Shown: positions 17,650 to 27,091, counted from the first letter of the stretch. The stretch: 64,000 nt of DNA from Allofournierella_A excrementavium (GCA_019120375.1 DWVE01000073.1:1-64000), one strand, 5' to 3'. Numbers and translations are program-made. The notes: a model not told the origin generated them from the letters alone.

Positions 17650-18414
17650 ATGCGAATGCGATTCAAACCCTACGCGCGGCCGGAGCTTCTGGCCACCGAC
17701 TGGCACGCCCACGAGCCGCTGGAAAACAAGGGCCGCTGGCGCAGCCTCTTCGCCCGGCCCGGCCAGCCCTTCCACCTGGAACTGGGCTGCGGCAAGGGCG
17801 GCTATCTGGCGCAGCTTTCCTCCGCCCACCCGGAGGTGAACTACCTGGGGGTGGACATCACCGACAAGGTGCTGATCCTGGCCAAGCGCAAGATCGAGAA
17901 GGCCTACGCCGAAAAGGGCATGCCGGTGGACAACGTGCTCATCGCCAGCTTCGACATCGAGCGCATCGCGAACGTGATGGACGAGCGGGACGAGGTGCAG
18001 CGCATCTACATCAACTTCTGCAACCCCTGGAACCGCAAGCTGGCCCACAAAAAGCACCGGCTCACCCACACGCGGCAGCTGGCGCTCTACCGGCGGATGC
18101 TGGCGGACGGGGGCGAGGTGTGGTTCAAGACCGACGACGAGGGTCTCTTCAACGACAGCCTGGCCTACTTTGCCGAGGCGGGCTTTGAGATCACTTGGCA
18201 GACGCGGGACCTCCACGCCGACGAGCCGGCCTGGAACATCCGCACCGAGCACGAGGCCATGTTCACCGAGCAGGGCATCAAGACCAAGGCCCTCATCGCC
18301 CGCAAGCTGCCGCTGGAAAACGAGCAGCAGGCGCTGGCCGAGGTCATCGCAAAGCGCACCGCCATCGAAAAGGCGGAGAGCGCCGCCTGGCGCGCCGAGC
18401 ACGGCGAGGGCTAA
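17650..18414 (+). CDS. trmB: tRNA (guanine-N7-)-methyltransferase
   Basis: A 254-residue SAM-dependent enzyme that methylates G46 of tRNAs. SAM-binding motif I is LELGCGKGGYLAQL, followed by VDITDK, and the substrate region INFCNPWNRKLAHKKHRLTH corresponds to the D-P-W-x-K-x-x-H-x-K-R-R-L motif of TrmB with the Asp replaced by Asn and one residue changed. The start lies after AAGGAG. A C-terminal extension of about 30 residues is Glu/Ala/Lys-rich. It is co-transcribed with alaX. Confidence 0.93.
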   Translation: MRMRFKPYARPELLATDWHAHEPLENKGRWRSLFARPGQPFHLELGCGKGGYLAQLSSAHPEVNYLGVDITDKVLILAKRKIEKAYAEKGMPVDNVLIASFDIERIANVMDERDEVQRIYINFCNPWNRKLAHKKHRLTHTRQLALYRRMLADGGEVWFKTDDEGLFNDSLAYFAEAGFEITWQTRDLHADEPAWNIRTEHEAMFTEQGIKTKALIARKLPLENEQQALAEVIAKRTAIEKAESAAWRAEHGEG

Positions 18415-18482
18415 AGGCGGCAAAGGGCCCGATGCGGCGGGCCCCTGCGCGGCAAAACAAAAGCAAGGGGTAGGGAATTACT

Positions 18483-19904
18483 ATGGTAGAACTGATACGG
18501 ACCGTCAACGGAGCGGTCAACGACTTTATCTGGGGCGTGCCGGCGATGGTGTGCATCCTGGGCGTGGGGCTGCTGCTCAGCGTGCGCACCCGCTTTTTGC
18601 AGATCCGCAAGTTCCCCTATGCCATCCGCACCACCCTGGGGCGGATGTTCCGCAAGAAGGACGCGGCCGACGGGGCCATGACCCCCTTCCAGGCCGTGTG
18701 CACGGCGCTGGCCGCCACCGTGGGCACCGGCAACATCGCCGGAGTGGCGGGGGCCATCGCCATCGGCGGGCCGGGGGCGGTGTTCTGGATGTGGTGCTCG
18801 GCGCTGCTGGGCATGTGCACCAAGTTCTCCGAGGTCACCCTGGCGCTTCACTTCCGGGAGCGCAGCGCCGGGGGGAACTGGACCGGCGGCCCCATGTACT
18901 ACATCAAAAACGGCCTGGGCAAACGCTGGCAGTGGCTGGCGGTGCTCTATTCCCTGTTCGGCGTGCTCACGGTGTTCGGCACCGGCAACGCCACCCAGGT
19001 GAACACCATCGTCACCTCCATCGACGCGGCCCTTTTGCAGTACGGCCTGGCGGGCGAGGGCGCGCTGCCCATGCTCAACCTCATCGTGGGCGTCTTCGTG
19101 GCCATGCTGGTGGCCCTGGTGCTGCTGGGCGGCATCAAGCGCATCGGCAGCGTGGCCGAAAAGCTGGTGCCCTTCATGGCGCTGCTGTATGTGGCGCTGG
19201 CGCTGGGCGTGGTGGCGCTGAACTTCCAACGGCTGCCCGGCGTGCTGGCGGCCATCGTGGGCGGCGCCTTCCAGCCCCGGGCCTTCACCGGCGGCGTGGT
19301 GGGCAGCGTGTTCCTGAGCCTGAAAAAGGGCGTGTCCCGGGGCATCTTCTCCAACGAGGCGGGCCTTGGCACCGGCAGCATCGCCCACGCTTGTGCCGAC
19401 ACCAAAAAGCCGGTGAAGCAGGGCATGTTCGGCATCTTCGAGGTCTTTGCCGACACCATCGTCATCTGCACCCTCACCGCCCTGGTCATCCTGTGCAGCG
19501 GCACGCCGGTGCCCTACGGCGCCGAGGCCGGCGCCGAGCTGACCATCTCCGGCTTCACCGCCGCCTACGGCAGCTGGGTGTCGCTGTTCACCATGGTGGC
19601 GCTGTGCTGCTTTGCCTTCTCCACTATCATCGGCTGGGGGCTCTACGGCTCCACCTGCATCTCTTACCTGTGCCGCACCGAAAAGGTCATCCGCCCCTTC
19701 CTGGTGGTCTACTCCTTCGTGGCCATCCTGGGCGCCACGGTGGACCTGGGCCTTCTGTGGAGCATCGCCGACACCTTCAACGGCCTGATGGCCATCCCGA
19801 ACCTCATCGCGCTGCTGCTGCTTTCCGGCACGGTGGTTCGCCTTGTGCGGGAGTTCTTTGCCGGCGAGGGCAAAGAGAGCGCCCGGGCCGAAAGCTCCAA
19901 CTGA
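18483..19904 (+). CDS. Sodium:alanine/glycine symporter (AGCS family)
   Basis: A 473-residue membrane transporter with about ten helices. AGCS hallmarks are GNIAGVAGAIAIGGPGAVFWMW near the N-terminus and FSNEAGLGTGSIAHACADTKKPVKQG in the middle, the latter quoted in part. It would import alanine or glycine with Na+. The start follows AAGGGGTAGG. It may be read with alaX-trmB, although a GGGCCC inverted repeat without a T-run lies in the 68-base gap. It ends at a strong convergent terminator. Confidence 0.92.
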   Translation: MVELIRTVNGAVNDFIWGVPAMVCILGVGLLLSVRTRFLQIRKFPYAIRTTLGRMFRKKDAADGAMTPFQAVCTALAATVGTGNIAGVAGAIAIGGPGAVFWMWCSALLGMCTKFSEVTLALHFRERSAGGNWTGGPMYYIKNGLGKRWQWLAVLYSLFGVLTVFGTGNATQVNTIVTSIDAALLQYGLAGEGALPMLNLIVGVFVAMLVALVLLGGIKRIGSVAEKLVPFMALLYVALALGVVALNFQRLPGVLAAIVGGAFQPRAFTGGVVGSVFLSLKKGVSRGIFSNEAGLGTGSIAHACADTKKPVKQGMFGIFEVFADTIVICTLTALVILCSGTPVPYGAEAGAELTISGFTAAYGSWVSLFTMVALCCFAFSTIIGWGLYGSTCISYLCRTEKVIRPFLVVYSFVAILGATVDLGLLWSIADTFNGLMAIPNLIALLLLSGTVVRLVREFFAGEGKESARAESSN

Positions 19905-19913
19905 AAAAAGAAC

Positions 19914-19954
19914 GCGGAAAGCCCCGCGGAGAACTTCTCCGCGGGGCTTTCCGC
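19914..19954. terminator. Convergent terminator hairpin
   Basis: A perfect inverted repeat of 20 bases per arm (GCGGAAAGCCCCGCGGAGAA and its complement) with almost no spacer lies between the symporter (plus) and the BCCT gene (minus). A-rich flanks upstream give a U-run on the minus strand. Confidence 0.8.
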
Positions 19955-19988
19955 ATGTTGTGAAAAGGAGCACTGCCCAAAAGGCAGG

Positions 19989-21550
19989 TCATTGGGAAAT
20001 ATCTGCTTCGTCTTCGCTGCGGGACGGGAAGAAGAACACCTTCACCGCCGCGGCGATCTGCAGGATGATGAGGATGGAGAACACGCTGCCGATGGACACC
20101 ACCATGTAGCGCACGCCGTCGTTGCCCTTGCCGCCGGAGGCGTAGGCCATCAGCAGGAAGGACAGCAGCCCGATGGCCACGCCCCAGGCGATCTTCACCG
20201 GGGCGGGGGCCTCGTCGCCGATCCTGCGCCCGCGCATGCACAGCGCCGAGATCACCGTGATGCTGTTGTCCGCGCTGGTGGAAAAGGAAATGAGCATCAC
20301 GAACAGCGTCACCGGCACCAGAACGGCGCTCAGGGGCAGCTGGCGGATGAAGCTCCAGATGGCGGCGTAGGTGCCGTTCTCCTGCATCACGGCGGCCAGA
20401 TCCACCACGCCGGAGAGCTGCCAGTCGATGGCGCAGCCGCCGAAGACGGAGAACCAGACCACCGCAAAGAGGCTGGGCATGATCCAGTTGACGATCAGCA
20501 CCTCCCGGATGGTGTGGCCGTAGCTCAGCTGGGCCAGGAACACGCCGGTCACCGGCGCAAAGGCCATCCAGAAGGTCCAGTTGTAGATGGTCCACCACTT
20601 GATGAGGTTCTCGCCGCCGGCGGTGCCGGTGTCGAAGGTCCACAGGGGCAGGTTCTGCAGCCAGTAGCCCAGGGAGGAGGTGCCGGCGTTCAGGATCCAG
20701 GCCAGCGAGCCGCCCATCAGGGCCACCACCAGCAGCAGGAGCATGTAGAACCTGAAGTTCAGCCGGGCGAAGAACTTGATGCCCTTGTCCACGCCGCTCA
20801 GGGAGGACAGCAGATACACCACCGTGGTCACCGCCATGACGGCGAACATCACCGGCGCGCCCACCGTGAGGCCGTACACCTGCTTCAGGCAGGAGGTCAC
20901 CAGGCCGATGAAGGTGCCCAGCGTGCCCACGATGGCCAGCGCCAGCGCCAGCACGGCGGACATGTCCACCAGGGCGGCCACGCCGGGGCGGCTCGCCTTG
21001 TCGCCGAACAGGGGCGACAGGGTGCTGGAGATGGTCAGGGGCTTTTTCTTGTTGTAGCACACATAGGCGATGAGCACCCCGCACACGCCGTAGAAGGCGT
21101 AGGGGAAGAAGGCCACTCGTGGAAGGTGCGGCCCAAAGCGAAGAGCACCGCCTCGGAGGAGCCGGGCTCGATGCCGTAGCCCTCCAGTTCGCCCCACACG
21201 CTCTCCAGGAAGGTGATGGGCTGGGCCACGCCCGAGGACACGATGCTGGCCCCGATGCCGCCGGTCAGGGACATGGCGAACCAGGTCCAGAAGCTGTATT
21301 TGGGTTTTGCGTCCTTGCCGCCGATGCGGATGTCGCCCTTGCGGGAGAACAGCAGCAGGCAGCACAGCACAAACAGCGCCGCCATGATGAACTGATACAT
21401 CCAGCTCAGGTTCACATAGGACCAGTTGAACACCGCCTGAAAGCAGTTGATGAGGAGTTTGTTGTTCACCAGCCCCACCACGCCGGCGCCCAGCACCAGC
21501 AGGAAGGCGGGGAAAAACACGCCCTTGCGCAGGGAGGTCTTGCTGTTCAT
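19989..21550 (-). pseudogene. BCCT-family transporter, interrupted by a one-base frameshift
   Basis: Together the two frames encode a member of about 520 residues of the betaine/choline/carnitine transporter family (twelve membrane helices, Na+- or H+-coupled uptake or exchange). The N-terminal part starts at ATG 21550 and contains SGVAQPITFLE. The C-terminal part has the BCCT signature WTIYNWTFWMAFAPVTGVFLAQ. The frame changes near 21112-21115: GRTFHEW runs into PSSPT, whereas adding one G restores GRTFHEWAFFPYAFYG, a normal BCCT sequence. Real mutation and base-calling error are both possible. It lies 31 bases downstream of the amidohydrolase gene as the last gene of the LysR-linked operon. 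Confidence 0.85.
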
Positions 21551-21581
21551 ATCACGGTTCCCTCTCTTTGGCCCAAGGCGC

Positions 21582-23066
21582 TCACTTGCGCAGGCTTGCG
21601 GCGTAGAAATCGTGCACCCGGCTCAGCAGGGGCTCGTTGTCCCGCTTGCCGGGGTCGGCGGCCCGCAGCTTGCGGATGGAGGCGCAGATGCGCTCTTCGG
21701 CGGCCTTTTCCTTGCCGGAAAACGCCTTGCCGGCGCCCCAGCTCTGCTCGCCGTTCACAAAGGTCATGCGCACGCTGGCGCGGGTGCCCCGCTGCACCAG
21801 CATGGCCAGGGGGTCAAGGCCCGGGTCGGTGTAGGGGCGGGTGAGGCTTTCCAGGCTGACGCAGACGAAGTCGGCGTTGCAGCCCTCCTTCAGAACGCCC
21901 TGGGACAGGCGCCGCGCGGCCTCGGTGGCGCCCCGGGAGGTGGCCATCTTCAGCACGTCCAGATAGGGCACGCCGCCGTCCACGCCGTTGTGGCGGTTGT
22001 TCAGCCAGGCCACCCGGATCTCCCGCAGATAGTCCTGGTCGTCGTCAAAGGCGCAGCCGTCCAGGCCGATGCCGCAGGCAAGGCCCAGCTCGCAGGCGCG
22101 GCGCATGTTGAACGCGCCGCTGCGCAGCCGCAGGTTGGAGGAGGGGTTGGTCACCAGATGGGCGCCGGAGGCGGCGATCAGCTGCAGGTCCTCCTCGTCC
22201 AGCCAGACGGCGTGGGCAAAGGAGACCCAGGGCCCCAAAAAGCCGATGTCCTGGTAGTGCTGGATGAAGCTCTTGCCCCAGGTGCGCCGGGCATACTCCG
22301 CCTGATACTGGGTCTCCAGCAGGTGCAGGTGGATGTACATGCCGTGGGCCAGGGCGTATTCCTTCATGCGCAGCAGCGCCTCGTCGCTGCACCACTGGCC
22401 GCCGTTGGGATGCAGCTGCACCTCCACCCAGCCCTCGTCGATCTCCTTGCGCAGGCCGTCCTGGATGCGCTCCACCAGCTCCAGATACTCGTCGATGGTC
22501 ATGATGCGGTCGCGGATGCCGGCGGCGAAGTTGGTGCGCAGAGGCTCGGGCAGAGACTCGATGAACTTGTCGCGGTCGTAGTAGATGCGCTTGTTCTGGT
22601 CCAGATACAGCGGGCAGAGGATGCTGCGCACCCCCGCGTCCCGGTAGCCCCGGGCCGCCTGGATCATCTCCTGGCAGATGTCGCCGAAGTTGTTGGGGTT
22701 GTGGCTGTGCAGCACGGTGCCCACGCCCGCCGAGGCAAGGCGCACGCCGTCATAGAAGCAGGCGTCGTAGTGGGGGATGGCGGGCAGCTTGTTCAGGTCC
22801 TGCAGCCACACCTCCAGCGCCTGGTCGGGGGTGCCGAAGGACACCGGCGACATGCCGCGGCCGTGGTCATGGGCGTTCACGAAGGCGGGCAGCATCAGCC
22901 AGTCCGCGTCCTCCAGCAGCTGCGCGCCGGGGGCTTCCTTCACCAGTTCGGCCTTGGGGCCGATGCGGCGCACCACGCCGTCCCGGACCAGAACGGCCCG
23001 GTCCTCGGCCACCGCGCCGGAGACGCCGTCCCACAGGCAGCCGGGCACAACGATAAACTCTTTCAT
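21582..23066 (-). CDS. Amidohydrolase-family metal-dependent hydrolase
   Basis: A 494-residue enzyme of the amidohydrolase superfamily, nearest in pattern to the deaminase/chlorohydrolase (TRZ/ATZ, guanine and methylthioadenosine deaminase) branch. Metal ligands are AFVNAHDH (His66, His68), HLHLLET, SFAHAVWLD and a distal Asp in GLDGCAFDDDQD. NPSSNLRLRSG is the usual loop after strand 7. The substrate is unknown. The neighbours (two transporters, an SDR and a LysR regulator) point to catabolism of an imported nitrogen- or acid-containing compound. It ends 31 bases before the BCCT gene. Confidence 0.85.
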   Translation of the reverse strand: MKEFIVVPGCLWDGVSGAVAEDRAVLVRDGVVRRIGPKAELVKEAPGAQLLEDADWLMLPAFVNAHDHGRGMSPVSFGTPDQALEVWLQDLNKLPAIPHYDACFYDGVRLASAGVGTVLHSHNPNNFGDICQEMIQAARGYRDAGVRSILCPLYLDQNKRIYYDRDKFIESLPEPLRTNFAAGIRDRIMTIDEYLELVERIQDGLRKEIDEGWVEVQLHPNGGQWCSDEALLRMKEYALAHGMYIHLHLLETQYQAEYARRTWGKSFIQHYQDIGFLGPWVSFAHAVWLDEEDLQLIAASGAHLVTNPSSNLRLRSGAFNMRRACELGLACGIGLDGCAFDDDQDYLREIRVAWLNNRHNGVDGGVPYLDVLKMATSRGATEAARRLSQGVLKEGCNADFVCVSLESLTRPYTDPGLDPLAMLVQRGTRASVRMTFVNGEQSWGAGKAFSGKEKAAEERICASIRKLRAADPGKRDNEPLLSRVHDFYAASLRK

Positions 23067-23154
23067 GGAATGTTACGCTCCTTTCCCAAAACGGAAACAG
23101 CAAAGGCGCGCGGCGGCATGCGCCGCGCGCCGGACAAAGCTTGTTTTGCGCGGT

Positions 23155-23931
23155 TTATTTTGCCCGCTTGTAGTTCAGATACAGCGAAGCCTCGGTGCCG
23201 CCGTCCACCACGATGGCCTGGCCGGTGATGGCGCGGGCCTCGTCGCTGGCCAAAAACAGCGCCGTCTCGGCGATGTCGCGGGCCTGGATCTCAAAGGGCG
23301 CGGGCTGGTAGGTGTCCAGGAAGCGCTGGCGGGCCTCGCCCTCAAAGCCGTTGTTCAGCGGGGTGTTCACAAAGCCCGGGCAGATGGCGTTGCAGCGGAT
23401 GTTGCTGCGGGCGAAGTCGATGGCCACCGAGCGGGTGATGCTCAGCGCGCCGGCCTTGGCGGCGGAGTAGCCCAGCTTGTTGGGGGTGGGGCGGATGCCG
23501 TAGGTGCCGGCCAGGTTCAGAATCACGCCGCCGCCCTGCTTTTCCATGTAGGGGATGGAGTATTTGCAGCCCAGGAACACGCTCTCCATGTCCAGCGCCA
23601 CCACCTTGCGGAAGTCCTCCACGCTGGTGGTCACGGCGGTGCCCATGGGGCTGATGCCGGCGATGGTGAAGTAGACGTCGATGCGGCCGAAGGTGTCCAC
23701 CACGTCCTTGAAGAAGGCCTCCATGGCGGGGGCGTCGGTGATGTCCAGGGTGTAGGCCTTGGCCTTGCCGCCGGCGGCCAGGATGTTGTCCACGGTCTGC
23801 TGGGCGGCGGCGCCGTTGATGTCCACCACGCAGACGGTGGCGCCCTCCTGGGCGAACAGCTCGCTGGACACGCGGCCCATGCCGGAACCGCCGCCGGTGA
23901 TGGCCACAACTTTATTTTCAAAACGCTTCAT
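23155..23931 (-). CDS. Short-chain dehydrogenase/reductase with atypical active site
   Basis: A 258-residue Rossmann-fold NAD(P)-dependent enzyme. The cofactor loop is TGGGSGMG (12-19), Asp37 follows strand 2 (suggesting NAD), and the catalytic Tyr155-x-x-x-Lys159 is in YSAAK. Two usual features differ. The N-A-G motif is replaced by IAG (about 90-92). The position 13 residues before Tyr155, normally catalytic Ser, is Gly142 with Thr143 beside it (LAGTYG). Activity may persist through the Thr, or the role may have shifted. The substrate is unknown. Confidence 0.88.
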   Translation of the reverse strand: MKRFENKVVAITGGGSGMGRVSSELFAQEGATVCVVDINGAAAQQTVDNILAAGGKAKAYTLDITDAPAMEAFFKDVVDTFGRIDVYFTIAGISPMGTAVTTSVEDFRKVVALDMESVFLGCKYSIPYMEKQGGGVILNLAGTYGIRPTPNKLGYSAAKAGALSITRSVAIDFARSNIRCNAICPGFVNTPLNNGFEGEARQRFLDTYQPAPFEIQARDIAETALFLASDEARAITGQAIVVDGGTEASLYLNYKRAK

Positions 23932-23980
23932 GATAGCATTGCCTCCTTGATGTGATCGAAAAAGGGGATGAACGGGCGGC

Positions 23981-25264
23981 TCAGCCGAACGCCGGGAACA
24001 GGGTCATGGCGATGAGCACGCCCACCACGCCGCGGACCACCGCGGGCACAAGGCCCACCTTGAGGATGGTCTTCTGGGTGTAGCCGCCGGCCTGCATGGC
24101 CATGGGCACCACCGGGTTGGGCATGGGGGTGATGAGGGAGGACATGGACGCCAGCGAGCACAGGATGATGGGGCCGCGGGGGTCGCAGCCGATGGAGCTG
24201 CAGGTGATGATGAGGATGGGGATGAGCACGGTGGTGGTGGCCTTGTTGTAGAGGAACGAGGTCATCAGGAAGGAGACGACGTAGAACACCGCGCCGATGA
24301 GGTAACCGTTGGTCACGCCGGAGAGCAGCGCCGCGGCGCCGTCGCCCAGCAGCTGGGCGGCGCCGGTGTTGCTCAGCGCCTCGCCCATCACGGTGACGCC
24401 CGCATACAGCAGCACCATGCTCATGTTCATGCGCACCAGGGCCTGCTGCTCGGTGAGCACGCCCGCCAGGGTCACGACGGCGGCGCCGGCCATGGTCACA
24501 GCCCAGGAGGGCAGGCCCAGCATCAGGCCGATGACCACCAGGATGAACACGCCGTAGCCGATGACCTCACGCACCGGCGACAGGGGCTCCTGCTCGCTGA
24601 TGCTGGGGCCGGAGATGGCGGCCAGGGGGATGTCGGGCTCGTCGGGCATCATGCGGGGCAGCACGAAGATGGCCAGCAGCAGGGTCACGATGGCGGTGGG
24701 CAGAAAGACCATCGTCTCGTTCCACATGCTCAGCATCTCGCCGGTCCAGCCGTAGGACTCAAGGTAGCCGTTCTGGGTGACGTACCAGGCGGCGTAGGGG
24801 CCGATGGGCTCGATGACGAAGGAGGTGGACACCACCGTCACGGCGATGGGGTACATCATCTTCGCGGGGCTCACCTTCAGCTGGGCGCACATGTTCATCA
24901 CCAGCGGGTAGACCATGGCGAACAGGGCGGGCAGGCTGGGCACGAACTGGCCCAGCAGGAAGATCACCAGAATGTAGGAAGCCAGAACCTTGGTGAAGGA
25001 ACCGTTGGTGATCTTGTACAGCAGTTTGGTGATGTTGTTCACCATCTGCGTGCGGGACAGGCCGGCGGCCACAATAAACATACCGGCCATGGTCAGCACG
25101 TTGTTGTTGCCGAAACCGGCGAACACCGTCTGGGCGTCCACGCAGCCGGTCACGAACAGGGCCACCACAACGCCCATGCTGGTAAAGGACATGGGCAGCT
25201 TGCGGTTGAAGAACAGAACGATCATGACCACGAAGATGACAAGGCAGATAACCATGCTGTTCAT
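23981..25264 (-). CDS. SLC13/DASS-type anion transporter
   Basis: A 427-residue polytopic membrane protein with about eleven helices, of the divalent anion:Na+ symporter/ArsB-NhaD (ion transporter) group. Its features are the N-terminal FNRKLPMSFTSMGVVVALF, the hairpin loop with a serine-containing VVSTSFVIEPIGPYAAWY, and a second conserved loop near the end, SSLITPMPNPVVPMAM. Substrates in the family are carboxylates, sulfate and the like. ATG at 25264 follows AAGGAGTGA. It is the first gene of the minus-strand operon, divergent from the LysR gene. Confidence 0.82.
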   Translation of the reverse strand: MNSMVICLVIFVVMIVLFFNRKLPMSFTSMGVVVALFVTGCVDAQTVFAGFGNNNVLTMAGMFIVAAGLSRTQMVNNITKLLYKITNGSFTKVLASYILVIFLLGQFVPSLPALFAMVYPLVMNMCAQLKVSPAKMMYPIAVTVVSTSFVIEPIGPYAAWYVTQNGYLESYGWTGEMLSMWNETMVFLPTAIVTLLLAIFVLPRMMPDEPDIPLAAISGPSISEQEPLSPVREVIGYGVFILVVIGLMLGLPSWAVTMAGAAVVTLAGVLTEQQALVRMNMSMVLLYAGVTVMGEALSNTGAAQLLGDGAAALLSGVTNGYLIGAVFYVVSFLMTSFLYNKATTTVLIPILIITCSSIGCDPRGPIILCSLASMSSLITPMPNPVVPMAMQAGGYTQKTILKVGLVPAVVRGVVGVLIAMTLFPAFG

Positions 25265-25392
25265 ATCGTTTGACTCACTCCTTACAGGCAAATTAGCGAT
25301 CGATGAAAAAACGGACAGAACGCGGCGCACCGCGCGGGAGAGCGAACGCCGTGCCCCGGCCGGGCAGACACCGCTTGAATCGACAAAAGTCT

Positions 25393-25443
25393 GTTAAATT
25401 CTTCACGCTTCCCCTTGACAATCATTTAACCACGGGGTATCCT
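25393..25443. promoter_or_regulatory. Overlapping divergent promoters between the LysR gene and its operon
   Basis: On the plus strand a perfect TTGACA (25415-25420), a 17-base spacer and TATCCT (25438-25443) serve the LysR gene. On the minus strand TTGTCA (25421-25416), 17 bases and TTTAAC (25398-25393) point at the SLC13 gene. The two -35 boxes share five bases, so the promoters should compete. A LysR site is expected here. Confidence 0.6.
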
Positions 25444-25503
25444 TTTTGTAAAGTGAAGGTTTATATAGGTAGCGTTGCGAAAATGTCAACGATGGAGGCA
25501 AAC

Positions 25504-26358
25504 ATGAACGTTGAAAAATGGCGCATCCTGGTGAACGCCGTGGACAGCGGCAGCATGGCCGCGGTGGCGGCCCAGACCAACTACACCACCTCCGGCGTGA
25601 GCCGCATCATCACCACGCTGGAAGAGGAGATCGGCTTTCCGCTGCTGGTGCGCCACCACCGGGGCGTGACCCCCACCAACGAGTGCCGGCTGCTTCTGCC
25701 GGACGTGCGGGCCTTCCTCCACGCGGAGGAAAAGCTCAAGCAGCAGGTGGCCCAGCTGAACGGCCTGGAGATAGGCTCCCTCACCATCGGCACCGCCTAC
25801 AGTTCCAGCTATCCGCTGCTGACCAAGCAGGTGGTCAAATTCGTGGAGCGGTATCCCAACATCAAGGTGAGCGTTCTGTGGGGCTACAACCGGGAGCTGC
25901 GCCAGGCGGTGGTGGAGCGGCGCATCGACCTGTGCCTTGTGAGCCGGGGCGACGAGCCGCTGGACTGGATGCCCTTCCGCAAGGACCGGATGATGGTGCT
26001 GGTGGGCGAGGGCCATCCCCTCGCCGGGGAAAAGATGTTCCCCATCGAGGCGCTGGCCACCGAGCCCTACATCGACATCTGCTCCAGCCAGGAGACCGAC
26101 GCGAACCAGATCCTGGCCCGCTTCGGGGTGGAGCCCAACACCAAGTTCACCACCTCCGACCGCTACGCCGCCCACGAGATGGTGCGGGCGGGGCTGGGGG
26201 TGACCCTGGTCAACGAGACCCAGATCCTGCCCGAGCGGCAGGGCATCCGGGCCATTCCCCTTGCGCCGGCCCAGATGGTGGAGATCGGGCTGGCCTGCCT
26301 GCCCCAGGCCACCCTGGCCACCCGCCGCTTCATCCGCTTTTGGAAAGAGGGCAGCTGA
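25504..26358 (+). CDS. LysR-family transcriptional regulator
   Basis: A 284-residue regulator with an N-terminal winged helix-turn-helix (residues 1-60: AAVAAQTNYTTSGVSRIITT, then EEEIGFPLLVRHHRGV) and a C-terminal effector-binding domain of periplasmic-binding fold (SLTIGTAYSSSYPLL, RIDLCLVSRG, RAGLGVTLVNE). The ATG at 25504 follows GGAGG. A longer frame upstream is low-complexity and covers the promoter. By location it should control the divergent SLC13-SDR-amidohydrolase-BCCT operon in response to one of its substrates. Confidence 0.93.
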   Translation: MNVEKWRILVNAVDSGSMAAVAAQTNYTTSGVSRIITTLEEEIGFPLLVRHHRGVTPTNECRLLLPDVRAFLHAEEKLKQQVAQLNGLEIGSLTIGTAYSSSYPLLTKQVVKFVERYPNIKVSVLWGYNRELRQAVVERRIDLCLVSRGDEPLDWMPFRKDRMMVLVGEGHPLAGEKMFPIEALATEPYIDICSSQETDANQILARFGVEPNTKFTTSDRYAAHEMVRAGLGVTLVNETQILPERQGIRAIPLAPAQMVEIGLACLPQATLATRRFIRFWKEGS

Positions 26359-26370
26359 AAAAAGCGCAAA

Positions 26371-26404
26371 AAAGGGCCCGGGGCAGCTTTGCCCCGGGCC
26401 CTTT
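26371..26404. terminator. Convergent bidirectional terminator
   Basis: A 15-bp stem AAAGGGCCCGGGGCA / TGCCCCGGGCCCTTT with a 4-base loop has A-rich sequence on the left and TTT on the right, between the LysR gene and the HAD gene. Confidence 0.85.
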
Positions 26405-26415
26405 CAGAATGCGTC

Positions 26416-27066
26416 TCAAAGGGTGTCCAACAGGGGAACCACGGCGAACAGGTCCGGCACGATGGCCGCCGTCAGAGTTTGCAGCTCGTCGGTGGGCTCC
26501 ATCAGGTCGGGCACCATCACCGCCTTGCAGCCCGCCGCCGCGCCGGCGCGGATGCCGTTGGGGCTGTCCTCCAGCACCATGCAGCGCTCCGGGGCCCTGC
26601 CCGCCAGCGCCGCGCCCTTCAGGAACACCTCCGGGTCGGGCTTGCCGTGCTGCACGTCGTCGCCGCACACAAGGCCCTTGAAATAACCGTCGATGCCCGC
26701 CCGCTTGAGATAGCCCTTGGTGATGACCCGGCGGGTGCTGGTGCACACCACCGCCGGCAGGCCCCGGCGCTCCAGCTCTTTCAAAAGCTCCACAAGGCCG
26801 GGCTTCTTGGGCAGGTCGTGCTCGTCCACCAGCCGGTCCATCACCACCCGGGCCTTGGCCTGGTAGTCGTCAAAGTCAAAGTCCGGGCCCAGCCGTTCCA
26901 GACACACCCGCTTGCAGCCCGCCCGGTTGCAGCCCCGCATGGCCACCACCACGTCCAGGTTCACCGGCAGGCCCTCGGCCTCGGCGGTGGCCATCCAGGC
27001 TTCAGTCCACAGCCGCTCGGTGTCGAACATCAGGCCGTCCATGTCAAACAAAACCGCTTCGATCAT
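26416..27066 (-). CDS. HAD-superfamily phosphatase (beta-phosphoglucomutase-like)
   Basis: A 216-residue cytoplasmic hydrolase of HAD subfamily IA. It shows the nucleophile/acid pair Asp8 and Asp10 (LFDMDGLMFDTE), a helical cap of about 70 residues, VVCTSTR (motif II), a Lys in KGYLKR, CGDDVQHGKPDPEVF and the metal-site ERCMVLEDSPNGIRAGAAAG. The substrate is probably a sugar phosphate or small phosphoester but is not determined. The ATG at 27066 follows AAAGGAAC. An upstream extension is Arg/Pro-rich and belongs to the shadow of dinB. Confidence 0.92.
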   Translation of the reverse strand: MIEAVLFDMDGLMFDTERLWTEAWMATAEAEGLPVNLDVVVAMRGCNRAGCKRVCLERLGPDFDFDDYQAKARVVMDRLVDEHDLPKKPGLVELLKELERRGLPAVVCTSTRRVITKGYLKRAGIDGYFKGLVCGDDVQHGKPDPEVFLKGAALAGRAPERCMVLEDSPNGIRAGAAAGCKAVMVPDLMEPTDELQTLTAAIVPDLFAVVPLLDTL

Positions 27067-27091
27067 ACGTTCTCGTTCCTTTCCCGCTCCG

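Noticed and set aside
21447..23228. A 593-codon plus-strand frame over the amidohydrolase gene
   Set aside because: Antisense shadow with no domain; the minus strand has metal-ligand motifs.
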